A stretch of DNA of 64,000 nucleotides from Cognatishimia activa (GTDB lineage Bacteria > Pseudomonadota > Alphaproteobacteria > Rhodobacterales > Rhodobacteraceae): the NCBI RefSeq assembly GCF_001458335.1, contig NZ_CYTO01000024.1:566857-630856 (forward strand). The letters run 5' to 3'. Below the pieces are notes generated by a model, which saw nothing but the letters and a program-made list of their open reading frames with translations, was not told where the DNA came from and searched no databases. Shown one piece after another: positions 52,983-61,288 of this stretch. How positions within the stretch are numbered: the first letter of the stretch is position 1; each line of letters begins with the position of its first letter. The translations under genes were made by a program, and so were the position numbers.

Positions 52983-54587
52983 ATGTGGGACACGTTGAAC
53001 GCACTGCACGCGGCCAATAAAGATCGCAAGATCACGGACTTGTTTGATGAGAATCGGATTGACGATTTCGGGATCGAGACCGATGGCCTGTTCTTTGACT
53101 TCTCCAAGACCAATATTGACGCGGCGACCTATGAGGTCTTGATCCAATTGGTTCAAGAAAAACAAGTGGTTGCTAAGCGCGACGCGATGTTCTCTGGTGC
53201 GAAGATCAACGAGACTGAGGATCGCGCGGTTCTTCATGTCGCGTTGCGCAATCTGGATGGCGATGCGATCTTTGTGGATGGCGAAGATGTCATGCCGAGC
53301 GTAAAAGCTGTGCTGGCAAAGATGGCCGGTTTCGCAAATGCTGTGCGCTCTGGGGACTTCACCGGGCAGGGCGGCAAGATCACCGATGTGGTAAATATTG
53401 GTATTGGCGGCTCTGATCTCGGTCCTGCGATGGCTTATCCGGCGCTTGCGCCTTTTGCTGACGGTCCAAAATGCCACTTTGTAAGCAATGTAGATGGTGC
53501 AGATCTGGCCGATAAGCTGGCGGGCTTAAACGCAGAGACCACGCTGGTTTTGGTGGCGTCCAAGACGTTCACCACCATGGAAACCATGATGAACGCCAAA
53601 AGCGCGTTTGACTGGATGGCGAAGAAGGTCGCAAACCCTGCTGATCAATTCGCGGCGATCTCCACGGCCGAAGAAGAAACCGCCGCATTCGGCATTCCAG
53701 CAGAGCGCGTGTTTGGTTTTGAGGACTGGGTCGGCGGTCGCTATTCCATGTGGGGGCCAATTGGGCTTTCGATAATGCTGGCTGTGGGGCCCGAGAACTT
53801 CACAGACTTCCTACGCGGCGGTCAGGCGATGGATCAGCATTTCCGCACCGCTCCTATTGAGAAAAACATGGCATTCGCGCTGGCGCTGACAGGCATTTGG
53901 CACCATCAGGTGTGTGGTTATGGCACGCGCGCAGTACTGCCATATGAGAACCGCCTGTTGCGTCTGGCAGCCTATTTGCAGCAGCTAGAGATGGAATCAA
54001 ACGGCAAAAGCGTTAGCCTTACGGGCGAAGCCTTGGACCAAACTGTCGGTCCAATCGTCTGGGGTGAACCGGGCACAAACGGCCAGCACGCGTTTTATCA
54101 GCTAATCCACCAAGGCCGTCAGGTTGTGCCTTGTGAGTTTATCGTCGGTGCTGAAGGCCATGAGCCGCATTTGGCTCACCACCATAAAGCCTTGCTTGCC
54201 AATTGCTTAGCACAATCTGAAGCGCTGCTTCTGGGCCGTGATTACGCGACCGCAGAAGAGATGATGAAAGCCAAGGGCCATGAAGGTGATGCGCTAAAAG
54301 CCCATGCCATGCAGCGGGTTTTCCCGGGTAACCGGCCATCCACAACGCTTATGTATCAAAAACTGACGCCGTTTGTGTTGGGGCAGATCATCGCGCTTTA
54401 TGAACATCGCGTGTTTGTCGAAGGTGCTTTGTTGGGGATCAACTCTTACGATCAATGGGGCGTAGAGCTTGGCAAAGAGCTGGCTGTTAAACTGTCGCCA
54501 GCAGTCGAAGAAGGTGGATCGACCGAGGGTTTGCATGTTGGCACCGCCGCATTGGTGAACCGCGCAAAGGCGCTTCGCGGGGATTAA
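52983..54587 (+). CDS. pgi: Glucose-6-phosphate isomerase
   Basis: Pgi interconverts glucose 6-phosphate and fructose 6-phosphate, letting gluconeogenic carbon enter the oxidative route started by zwf. The 534-residue protein has VNIGIGGSDLGP, the SIS signature VLVASKTFTTMETM, and the C-terminal GNRPSTTLMYQKL and NSYDQWGVELGKEL with the catalytic lysine. GGAG precedes the ATG. A strong terminator follows. Confidence 0.97.
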   Translation: MWDTLNALHAANKDRKITDLFDENRIDDFGIETDGLFFDFSKTNIDAATYEVLIQLVQEKQVVAKRDAMFSGAKINETEDRAVLHVALRNLDGDAIFVDGEDVMPSVKAVLAKMAGFANAVRSGDFTGQGGKITDVVNIGIGGSDLGPAMAYPALAPFADGPKCHFVSNVDGADLADKLAGLNAETTLVLVASKTFTTMETMMNAKSAFDWMAKKVANPADQFAAISTAEEETAAFGIPAERVFGFEDWVGGRYSMWGPIGLSIMLAVGPENFTDFLRGGQAMDQHFRTAPIEKNMAFALALTGIWHHQVCGYGTRAVLPYENRLLRLAAYLQQLEMESNGKSVSLTGEALDQTVGPIVWGEPGTNGQHAFYQLIHQGRQVVPCEFIVGAEGHEPHLAHHHKALLANCLAQSEALLLGRDYATAEEMMKAKGHEGDALKAHAMQRVFPGNRPSTTLMYQKLTPFVLGQIIALYEHRVFVEGALLGINSYDQWGVELGKELAVKLSPAVEEGGSTEGLHVGTAALVNRAKALRGD

Positions 54588-54611
54588 TTCTCTGCTTTAA
54601 GTGAAATGAAA

Positions 54612-54646
54612 AAAGCCTCGCAAACAATGGTTTGCGAGGCTTTCTT
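54612..54646. terminator. Terminator between pgi and the pterin methyltransferase gene
   Basis: A perfect 14-bp stem AAAGCCTCGCAAAC / GTTTGCGAGGCTTT with loop AATG has A residues before and T residues after, so it can terminate both convergent operons. Confidence 0.92.
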
Positions 54647-54663
54647 GTTTTGCGGTGTAAGCT

Positions 54664-55740
54664 TTATCCGCGGCGACGGCGGCCACCGCCGCGACGACCA
54701 CGGCCGCCACCAGCCGCGTCATCGTCAGATGCGTTGAATTTGATCCATTCCGCGCCACCTTCATCGTTGTTGGTCAGGAAGTTCGCCGCACGGATCGCTT
54801 CCATCTCTTTACCAGCGCGTGGCTTCGTAGAACCCATACCGAAGAGTTTCACGAATGCTTCGTCATCCATGCCTTCTGGAAGGATCACGCCAGCCGCTTC
54901 AACAGCCGCTTTCTTTTCCGCGATCTTCTTAGGACCAATTGGCAGGGCAACCGGGTTCATGATTGCAGAGGTCATGCCCGCTTCCATTGCCATTGGCAGG
55001 AATGCGTTGTTCACGCCGTGGCGGTTCGGCAGGCCGAAAGAGATGTTTGACGCGCCACAGGTGGTGTTCACGCCCAGCTCGTCGCGCAGACGACGGACCA
55101 GAGCAAACACCTGCAGGCCCGCAGTGCCCATTGCGCCAATTGGCATAACAAGCGGATCCACCACAATGTCATGGGCCGGAATGCCGAAGTCAGCGGCGCG
55201 CTCAACGATCTTTTTGGCGACTTCAAAGCGCACATCTGGGTCTTCAGAGATGCCGGTGTCGTCGTTTGAGATCGCAACAACTGGGACGTTGTATTTCTTC
55301 ACCAGTGGGAGCACCAGTTCCAGACGTTCTTCTTCGCCAGTCACAGAATTCAACAGAGGACGGCCATTTGCCGCTTCTAGACCCGCTTCCAAAGCGCCGG
55401 GAACAGAGCTGTCGATACACAGAGGGCAATCGGTGACTTCTTGAACCGTTTCAACCAATTGGCGCATTAGTGTTGGTTCAACAAAGTTGTTGTCCGCATA
55501 GCGCACGTCTTCGGCCATTTTGTTGGAGAAGACTGCACCGGAGTTGATGTCCAGAATGGTCGCACCCGCCGCAACCTGCGCCAGAGCGTCAGATTGCACG
55601 CGAGAGAAATCGCCTGCTTCCAGCTCTGCGTTCAGGATTTTACGGCCTGTTGGGTTGATGCGCTCGCCAATAACCGAGAACGGTTGGTCAAACCCGATAA
55701 TCGCGGTTTGGGAGTTTGATTCAACGATAGTACGGGTCAT
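54664..55740 (-). CDS. Methyltetrahydrofolate:cobalamin methyltransferase (pterin module of split methionine synthase)
   Basis: The 358-residue TIM-barrel protein matches the second, pterin-binding module of MetH: FSVIGERINPTGRK, ATILDINSGA, PLCIDSS and the GASNISFGLPNR segment. It transfers the methyl group of 5-methyltetrahydrofolate to cob(I)alamin on the B12 carrier encoded near 16 kb. Residues from about 338 form a glycine-arginine tail (GGGRGRRGGGRRRRG), much like the arginine tail of the homocysteine module. AAGGACC precedes ATG 55740. It is the last gene of the unit with the MetF-like reductase and the virulence-factor-domain gene. Confidence 0.9.
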   Translation of the reverse strand: MTRTIVESNSQTAIIGFDQPFSVIGERINPTGRKILNAELEAGDFSRVQSDALAQVAAGATILDINSGAVFSNKMAEDVRYADNNFVEPTLMRQLVETVQEVTDCPLCIDSSVPGALEAGLEAANGRPLLNSVTGEEERLELVLPLVKKYNVPVVAISNDDTGISEDPDVRFEVAKKIVERAADFGIPAHDIVVDPLVMPIGAMGTAGLQVFALVRRLRDELGVNTTCGASNISFGLPNRHGVNNAFLPMAMEAGMTSAIMNPVALPIGPKKIAEKKAAVEAAGVILPEGMDDEAFVKLFGMGSTKPRAGKEMEAIRAANFLTNNDEGGAEWIKFNASDDDAAGGGRGRRGGGRRRRG

Positions 55741-55749
55741 TGTTGGTCC

Positions 55750-56673
55750 TTAGTTGGTTTGAGACGCAGGCACGTCAGCGCCATTGTCTTGGGCCCATTG
55801 GGCGTTTGTTTTGATGCCGCCGAGCGGGAAGAAATGCACGGATTCAATGTTGAAATCCGGGTTCTCGGCTTTGTGGTTCGCAAGCTCGGTGATCACTTCT
55901 GTTGGCTCATATGGCAACATCAGCTTTGTCACATCCATCGCACGCTTTTGCAGCACTTTCAAAGATGGCCCAACGCCACAGGCGATGGCGAATTTGATCA
56001 TGGTCTGCAGTTTGGCAGGGCCTGCGATGCCGATATGAACAGGGATATCAATGCCAGAGGCTTTCAATCCGTTTGCCCATTCGATGATTGGCTTTGATTC
56101 AAAGCAGAACTGCGTGGCCAAGGCCATTTTCGCGTCGGTGCGCTGCGAGAATTCTTGTTTCCAGCTCAGCGCTTCGCTGACATTCTTGGTGGAGCCATCC
56201 GGATCAATGTCTTTGTTGCCTTCTGGGTGACCCGCCACGTGCAAGCGCGTGAAGCCAGCCTTGTCAAAAAGACCGGTTTCCAGCAGCTGCATAGAGCTAT
56301 CAAAGTCGCCATGCGGTTTCGCGACACCACCGGCAAGCATCAGGGCTTGCTTCACACCTGCTTCGCCTTGGTACATCGCGATCCAGTTCGCCAAGGTCGC
56401 TTCATCTTTGATGATGCGGGCAGGGAAGTGGGGCATCACGTCAAAGCCTTCTTCAGACAGACGCTTTGCAGTGCCAACCATGTCTTCAATCGGCGTGCCT
56501 TCGATATGCGCAATGTAAACGCGTGTCTCTGCGGGCAGAATATCGCGGAAATTCTCAACCTTGGTGGCCGTACGCGGCATAACCTCAATCGAAAACCCTT
56601 GCAGGAAGTCTGACACGTTTGCATTGGCCGGCATCCCGGTCTGAGCTTTACGTGAGAAATTCAAAAGCGCCAT
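55750..56673 (-). CDS. Methylenetetrahydrofolate reductase-like protein
   Basis: The 307-residue TIM-barrel protein belongs to the MetF family, which reduces methylenetetrahydrofolate to the methyl-THF used by the pterin module encoded nine bases downstream. Family segments are SIEVMPRT, YIAHIEGTP, VMPHFPAR and LMLAGGVAKPHGDF, and ATQFCFESKPII in the active site. It differs from E. coli MetF enough that NADH use and flavin binding are not certain. I chose ATG 56673, preceded by AAGGAAAAGG, over ATG 56700. Confidence 0.85.
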   Translation of the reverse strand: MALLNFSRKAQTGMPANANVSDFLQGFSIEVMPRTATKVENFRDILPAETRVYIAHIEGTPIEDMVGTAKRLSEEGFDVMPHFPARIIKDEATLANWIAMYQGEAGVKQALMLAGGVAKPHGDFDSSMQLLETGLFDKAGFTRLHVAGHPEGNKDIDPDGSTKNVSEALSWKQEFSQRTDAKMALATQFCFESKPIIEWANGLKASGIDIPVHIGIAGPAKLQTMIKFAIACGVGPSLKVLQKRAMDVTKLMLPYEPTEVITELANHKAENPDFNIESVHFFPLGGIKTNAQWAQDNGADVPASQTN

Positions 56674-56714
56674 CAGCCTTTTCCTTATGCCCTCAGACAT
56701 CAGAGCGTATCGCC

Positions 56715-57011
56715 CTATGCCCGACCGTCGTTGTTCACCAGAGCGATAATTCGCTCCCGATCATATTCCGCTTCGATCTTCGCAGCTTCTGCTTCTGCGA
56801 TCTCGGCAGGATCTCCATCAACAACATAGGGAGCAGCCTTGCGCCATTCAGCCAAATAGTCATCGGTTTCCGCTGCGCCAGATTTCATGGCTGCGCGGTC
56901 GATGGCTTGTTCAAACCGCTCATCGAGCTGTTTTTTCGCACCACGACGACCTTTGCCAACGATCACCTGCGCTGGGATATCGCGCCAATAAACAATGGTG
57001 ACGTCTGGCAT
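56715..57011 (-). CDS. Virulence-factor-domain protein of the methionine locus
   Basis: The 98-residue acidic, helical protein opens DVTIVYWRDIPAQVIVGKGR, matching a small domain called virulence factor in databases. It has no signal peptide. It heads the operon with the MetF-like reductase and the pterin methyltransferase; GAGGAA precedes the ATG. Its conserved placement suggests a helper of methyl-group transfer or B12 upkeep, but no function is established. Confidence 0.75.
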   Translation of the reverse strand: MPDVTIVYWRDIPAQVIVGKGRRGAKKQLDERFEQAIDRAAMKSGAAETDDYLAEWRKAAPYVVDGDPAEIAEAEAAKIEAEYDRERIIALVNNDGRA

Positions 57012-57080
57012 GGTTTGATTCCTCTACGTTGTCTGATCTTTGGTAGCGTGGGCTTAGATCGTTTTGTGGCGTGTTTTCGA

Positions 57081-57108
57081 CTTAATGGCCGCTATCAGCG
57101 ACTTCGGC
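57081..57108. promoter_or_regulatory. Candidate operator upstream of the metF-type operon
   Basis: CTTAAT (57081-57086) and AGCGACTTCGGC (57097-57108) repeat the elements found upstream of the B12-carrier gene, here with ten extra bases between them, about one helical turn. It lies 70-97 bases before the first gene of the operon. Confidence 0.4.
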
Positions 57109-57300
57109 TTTGTAGCGGTGATAAAGCGCTGGGGCGAGGGGGCTAAGGCTGAAAAATCCTAATGATCATAATGAATGCAGGCTGTTTTACGCAACAAGAC
57201 TGCGATCCGAGTGATGTCGGGCATCAGCACATAACACAGGGATTGCGTGAGCGACGTCTTGCCTCTAGGTTGAGGGTAACTCGAAATGGAGGGCGTGACC

Positions 57301-58413
57301 ATGGCGCCCAAGCGTCCCAAAGGTGCGGGCGCCTTCCCGAAAGCGGTAGAGAGCCCCGCGCCTAAAAAGCCTGATTCTAGCGAGCTTTACGCCGCTTTGG
57401 ATCTGGGAACCAACAGCTGTCGCATGCTGATTGCCCAACCGAAGGGCAACCAGTTTCATGTGGTTGATAGCTTTTCCAAATCCGTCCAGCTTGGCTCCGG
57501 TCTTGAGAAGACTGGGCGTCTGTCACGCGGCTCTATGCGGCGGACTATTCAAGCTCTGCGCATCTGCCAGCAAAAGCTGAAGCGTCACCGCGTGAAGCAT
57601 ATGCGCCTTGTGGCGACCGAAGCCTGCCGCCGTGCACGCAATTCCCGCGATTTCATCAAACAAGTGCGCCGCGAAACCGGATTGCAGCTGGAAATCATTC
57701 CACCAGAGGAAGAAGCGCGTCTGGCAGTGATCAGCTGCGCACCGTTGGTGTCCACAAAAACCGAGCAATTGCTGGTGGTGGATATTGGCGGCGGCTCGAC
57801 CGAACTCGTGTGGATTGACCTTTCCAAGGTGGACCGCATTGAGCGCCCCAAAGCGATTATGCGTATGCATCATGGGTTGCAGAACATTGAAACAATGTTC
57901 CCAGCCGCACGGGTGGTGGACTGGATTTCGGTCCCGCTTGGGGTGGCGACACTGCGGGATCAGTTCAACGATGTTGAAGATGACGCTGCGCGTTTTGCTT
58001 TGATGAGCTGGTTCTTTGAGGAAAACCTTGCGGAATTCGCGCCTTACAAAGACGAGCAAACCCGAGATGGGTTCCAGATCGTCGGGACATCCGGAACCGT
58101 GACCACAGTTGCCGCAAGCCATCTGGGGTTGCGTCGCTATGATCGCACCAAAGTGGATGGTCTGCGCATGACGTCTGAACAGATCGATGCGGTCATAAAT
58201 GATTATCTGCGTCTTGGCCCTGCGGGGCGTCGCAAAGACCCGCGGATTGGGCAGGACCGCCATGCATTGATCATGTCTGGATCGGCAATCTTGCAGGCCC
58301 TTTTGCGCGCCTGGCCGACAGATCGTCTTTCCGTCGCGGATCGGGGGCTGCGCGAAGGCCTTCTCTATGCGCAAATGTCTGCAGATGGTGTCTTGGAAGA
58401 CGGGCCGTTCTAA
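57301..58413 (+). CDS. Ppx/GppA exopolyphosphatase family protein
   Basis: The 370-residue protein has the ASKHA-fold phosphate motifs YAALDLGTNSCRMLIAQ near residue 30 and VVDIGGGSTELVW. The family removes phosphate from polyphosphate (Ppx) or pppGpp (GppA); the length of about 310-375 fits the short alphaproteobacterial type. ATG 57301 has GGAGGG upstream; ATG 57286 is the alternative. rlmE follows 36 bases later, an arrangement that suggests co-transcription. Confidence 0.9.
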   Translation: MAPKRPKGAGAFPKAVESPAPKKPDSSELYAALDLGTNSCRMLIAQPKGNQFHVVDSFSKSVQLGSGLEKTGRLSRGSMRRTIQALRICQQKLKRHRVKHMRLVATEACRRARNSRDFIKQVRRETGLQLEIIPPEEEARLAVISCAPLVSTKTEQLLVVDIGGGSTELVWIDLSKVDRIERPKAIMRMHHGLQNIETMFPAARVVDWISVPLGVATLRDQFNDVEDDAARFALMSWFFEENLAEFAPYKDEQTRDGFQIVGTSGTVTTVAASHLGLRRYDRTKVDGLRMTSEQIDAVINDYLRLGPAGRRKDPRIGQDRHALIMSGSAILQALLRAWPTDRLSVADRGLREGLLYAQMSADGVLEDGPF

Positions 58414-58449
58414 GGCATAAGCCGCGCCCAACCCATATTGGATAAAGAA

Positions 58450-59157
58450 ATGCCCAAGAGCAAAAATACATCCGGCCGCGGTCAACGCGATCTAAAGGTC
58501 AAAGTCAAAACCGCTCGCGGTCGTAGCCTGAGCTCGACCCGTTGGTTGCAACGGCAGTTAAATGACCCGTATGTGAAACGCGCTCAGGCAGAAGGCTATC
58601 GGGGTCGGGCTGCCTTTAAGATTCTGGAACTGGACGATAAATACCGATTTCTCGTGCCCGGCGCTCGCGTCGTTGACCTTGGCTGTGCCCCCGGTGGCTG
58701 GCTGCAGGTCGCTGTGAAGCGTGTGAATGCGCTGGGTGAGAAGCAGGGCAAGAAGGTCGGCACTGTGCTTGGGGTCGATTTGCAAGAGGTAGAACCCTTG
58801 GCGGGCGCAGAAGTGCATCAATTGGACTTCATGGAAGATGATGCGGACCTGAAAGTGAAAGACTGGCTGGGCGGCAATGCAGACGTGGTCATGTCAGACA
58901 TGGCGGCGGCCTCTTCGGGTCACAAACAGACGGACCACCTGCGCATCATTGCGCTGTGTGAGGCAGCGGCCTATTTGGCGTTTGATGTATTGGAAGAGGG
59001 CGGCACGTTTGTTGCCAAGGTTTTGGCAGGCGGTGCCGAAGGCGATTTGCAAAAACTTCTGAAGCAGAAATTCACAAAAGTCGCCAATATGAAGCCGCCA
59101 TCCTCTCGGGCGGATTCATCGGAAAAATTTGTGGTTGCGACTGGGTTCCGGGGTTAA
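58450..59157 (+). CDS. rlmE: 23S rRNA 2'-O-methyltransferase RlmE (FtsJ)
   Basis: RlmE methylates U2552 in the ribosomal A loop late in assembly. The 235-residue protein has a basic N-terminus, the SAM motif [16 protein letters not shown], and the K-D-K-E tetrad in [24 protein letters not shown] and the C-terminal segment. ATG 58450 is preferred over an upstream TTG. It shares a transcript with the Ppx/GppA gene. Confidence 0.93.
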   Translation: MPKSKNTSGRGQRDLKVKVKTARGRSLSSTRWLQRQLNDPYVKRAQAEGYRGRAAFKILELDDKYRFLVPGARVVDLGCAPGGWLQVAVKRVNALGEKQGKKVGTVLGVDLQEVEPLAGAEVHQLDFMEDDADLKVKDWLGGNADVVMSDMAAASSGHKQTDHLRIIALCEAAAYLAFDVLEEGGTFVAKVLAGGAEGDLQKLLKQKFTKVANMKPPSSRADSSEKFVVATGFRG

Positions 59158-59482
59158 CGGATTAAAACCGCAGGGAGGCGCAAGCCATATCGCGGAAAGC
59201 TTCCATCGCCGCGGCATTCTCTTCATGGGGAGCGCTGCTTCCGGTGCAGGCATTGCTTTGTCGCATCAACTCAAACAGGCGAAAATGCCGTGCTTTTGGG
59301 CTGACGGATTGCTTTGGGTCGCGAAAATCGCACTGACGGATATGCATGGCGGGTCTCTTACACCTATTGACGAACTAACAGATGAAAGTTTGCGCGGAAA
59401 TCTGTCTAAATTTGCGCCGAATTGGGACGGTTCAGAGAAACTTTGGCGACATACAGGTCCGGAACTTCAGGAGATTACGGCG
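59158..59482. other. Spacer of 325 bases without a convincing gene
   Basis: An open frame on the plus strand runs from inside rlmE to 59581 and overlaps the MarR gene antisense by 99 bases. Its translation looks protein-like but matches nothing I know, and the possible start at 59225 lacks a ribosome binding site. The stretch may be a degraded gene or a long untranslated region. Confidence 0.4.
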
Positions 59483-59989
59483 CTAGCGATGCGTCGAGGG
59501 GTCAATAAACTCGGCGTCGAGTTCATCGACGATGCTGCCGGTCGCAAGGATCGGCGCCGCGTCAATATTATCGGCGTCTAACAGCGACGCGATGCGCTCA
59601 GCTGCGGCGAGCAGCATAGACTTCTCCCAGTCTGCCAGCTGCTCAAATCGGGACGCAAATATCTTTTGAATTGGGTCAGGCGCATTCTCAATCGCAATGC
59701 GCCCCTTCGGCGTTAGAGAGATCATTTTTTGTCGGCGATCAAAACGGTAAACGATCCGATCAATCAGACTGCGCGCTTCAAGTTTGTCGAGAAGTGTGGT
59801 GACGGTCGCTTGCGATACACGCATTTGAACAGCCAAGGATTTTGCTGTCGCACATTCGCATTCACCAATGAATTTTAAGAGGCGCAGTTGGACCGGGGTC
59901 AGCCCCACGGATTGCGCAACATCTTTGCTATGCAACTCAGTTGCTCGCAGGATGCGGCGCAAGGCTGTCAGGGTTGCATTCGTTCGATC
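59483..59989 (-). CDS. MarR-family regulator, probable controller of the betaine transporter
   Basis: The 168-residue protein has a winged helix with SLAVQMRVSQATVTTLLDKL as the recognition region and the wing RFDRRQKMISLTPKG. The opening LRRILRATELHSKDVAQSVG resembles EctR-type regulators, which control ectoine or other osmoprotectant genes. It is divergent from a glycine-betaine type ABC transporter, and a symmetric site lies at that promoter. ATG 59989 is preferred; GTG 60022 is possible. Ligand and sign of control are inferred. Confidence 0.87.
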   Translation of the reverse strand, partial: DRTNATLTALRRILRATELHSKDVAQSVGLTPVQLRLLKFIGECECATAKSLAVQMRVSQATVTTLLDKLEARSLIDRIVYRFDRRQKMISLTPKGRIAIENAPDPIQKIFASRFEQLADWEKSMLLAAAERIASLLDADNIDAAPILATGSIVDELDAEFIDPSTHR

Positions 59990-60111
59990 CATTGACGCTA
60001 CGTCTTTCGAATATATTTGCACACACTAAGGATATTTTGGCCAAGCACACAGTATAGAAAAATGTCGCTTTTCAATTGCTTGTGGTCGCTTAACACTAGT
60101 GAATGCTTCAT

Positions 60112-60140
60112 TTGGTTATAAAACTTGATTCCACGATAAA
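60112..60140 (+). promoter_or_regulatory. Candidate promoter of the betaine transporter operon
   Basis: TTGGTT (60112-60117) and GATAAA (60135-60140) are separated by 17 bases. The start of transcription would fall near 60147, at the edge of the palindrome. Confidence 0.45.
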
Positions 60141-60146
60141 TACAAA

Positions 60147-60165
60147 TGTTTAGGTTTACTAAACA
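60147..60165. promoter_or_regulatory. Candidate MarR operator
   Basis: TGTTTAG-GTTTA-CTAAACA is a perfect 19-bp palindrome with 7-base arms. It overlaps the expected start of transcription of the transporter operon, a usual place for a MarR repressor to block. A second perfect palindrome, CACTAGTG, lies at 60094-60101. Confidence 0.55.
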
Positions 60166-60210
60166 AATGAACCGCCATTAAGATGGTTCTACCAACAGAG
60201 GGTAATATCT

Positions 60211-61176
60211 ATGAAAAAAATGATCGGAGCCGCGTTTGGCTTGATGATGGTGCCAGGTTTGGCAGCTGCTGAAGACTGTGGTGACGTATCCATCACAGAG
60301 ATGAACTGGGCGTCCGCCGCGATTGTAACCAACGTCGCAAAGTTCATCCTAGAGCAGGGTTACCAGTGTAATGTACAAGTTGTTCCATCTTCTACAGTGC
60401 CTGCGGTGACATCTTTGGCCGAAAACGGCGAGCCTGACATTGTAACAGAAATGTGGACCAACGGTGGTGGCCCAGCATATATCAAACTGAAAGAAGAAGG
60501 CCGCGTGGCTGAACTGGCACCAGTTCTGAGCCCAGGTGGTGTTGAAGGCTGGTTCATTCCTAAATGGCTGGCGGACAAGCACCCAGAGCTGGCAACCATT
60601 GATGGTATCAAAGCGAACCCAGAGCTGGTTGGCGCACGGTTCAACAACTGCCCAGAAGGCTGGGGCTGCCGTATTCTGAACGACAACCTGCAGCGCGCGC
60701 TAGGTGTCGAAGATTCTGGCATCGAAATCTTTAACCACGGTTCCGGCGAAACTCTGGCGACCTCCATCGCAGCAGCGTTTGAGGATGAAGAGCCATGGTT
60801 CGGCTACTATTGGGCGCCAACAGCGGTTCTCGGTAAGTACGAAATGGTTAAAGTTGAGCTGGGTCCAGTGGATGCAGAAGTGCACGCACGTAACCAAGAC
60901 AAAGACCGTGACAACCCAGAAATCTCTGACTTCCCACCATCCCCAGTTTGGACTGTTGTGACGTCTGAATTCAGCACCGAACGTCCTGCGATCGCATCTA
61001 TGCTGTCCCAAATGACATTCGACGTTGGTGTCATGAACGGCATTCTTGCATGGCAAGACGCAAATGGCGCATCTGCAGAAGAAGCGGCTGTTAACTATCT
61101 TCTGAACAACAAAGACCAATGGTCCGCGTGGTTGAACGAAGATGCGACAGCAAATCTTGCGAAGATCTTGCAATAA
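60211..61176 (+). CDS. Glycine betaine/choline-type substrate-binding protein
   Basis: The 321-residue protein has a signal peptide ending in GLAAA-EDCG and the ProX/OpuAC fold, with aromatic residues (MNWASAAI, EMWTNGG, EGWFIP, WFGYYWAP) that form the cation-pi box for quaternary amines. It binds glycine betaine or a related compound in the periplasm. GAGGG precedes the ATG. A terminator with partial strength follows, which would keep its level above that of the permease and ATPase. Confidence 0.88.
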   Translation: MKKMIGAAFGLMMVPGLAAAEDCGDVSITEMNWASAAIVTNVAKFILEQGYQCNVQVVPSSTVPAVTSLAENGEPDIVTEMWTNGGGPAYIKLKEEGRVAELAPVLSPGGVEGWFIPKWLADKHPELATIDGIKANPELVGARFNNCPEGWGCRILNDNLQRALGVEDSGIEIFNHGSGETLATSIAAAFEDEEPWFGYYWAPTAVLGKYEMVKVELGPVDAEVHARNQDKDRDNPEISDFPPSPVWTVVTSEFSTERPAIASMLSQMTFDVGVMNGILAWQDANGASAEEAAVNYLLNNKDQWSAWLNEDATANLAKILQ

Positions 61177-61195
61177 GCTGATCACCGAAATCAGA

Positions 61196-61219
61196 GGTCG
61201 CCTTCGGGCGGCCTTTTTT
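61196..61219 (+). terminator. Hairpin between binding-protein and permease genes
   Basis: Arms GGTCGCC and GGCGGCC with a UUCG loop and one G-T pair are followed by six T. It probably attenuates transcription into the permease gene. Confidence 0.85.
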
Positions 61220-61288
61220 ATTTTGCGTTTGATTTGATTGGCGTAAGCTAAAGATCAGCGCCAAGAGCCAGCTGCAGGGGATACATGA

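Noticed and set aside
54632-55444. Plus-strand open frame opposite the pterin methyltransferase
   Set aside because: It begins inside the pgi terminator and reads as low-complexity Ser/Arg/Pro; the minus-strand gene has clear motifs.
57523-58485. Minus-strand frame opposite the Ppx/GppA gene
   Set aside because: His/Cys-rich antisense shadow of a gene with complete family motifs.
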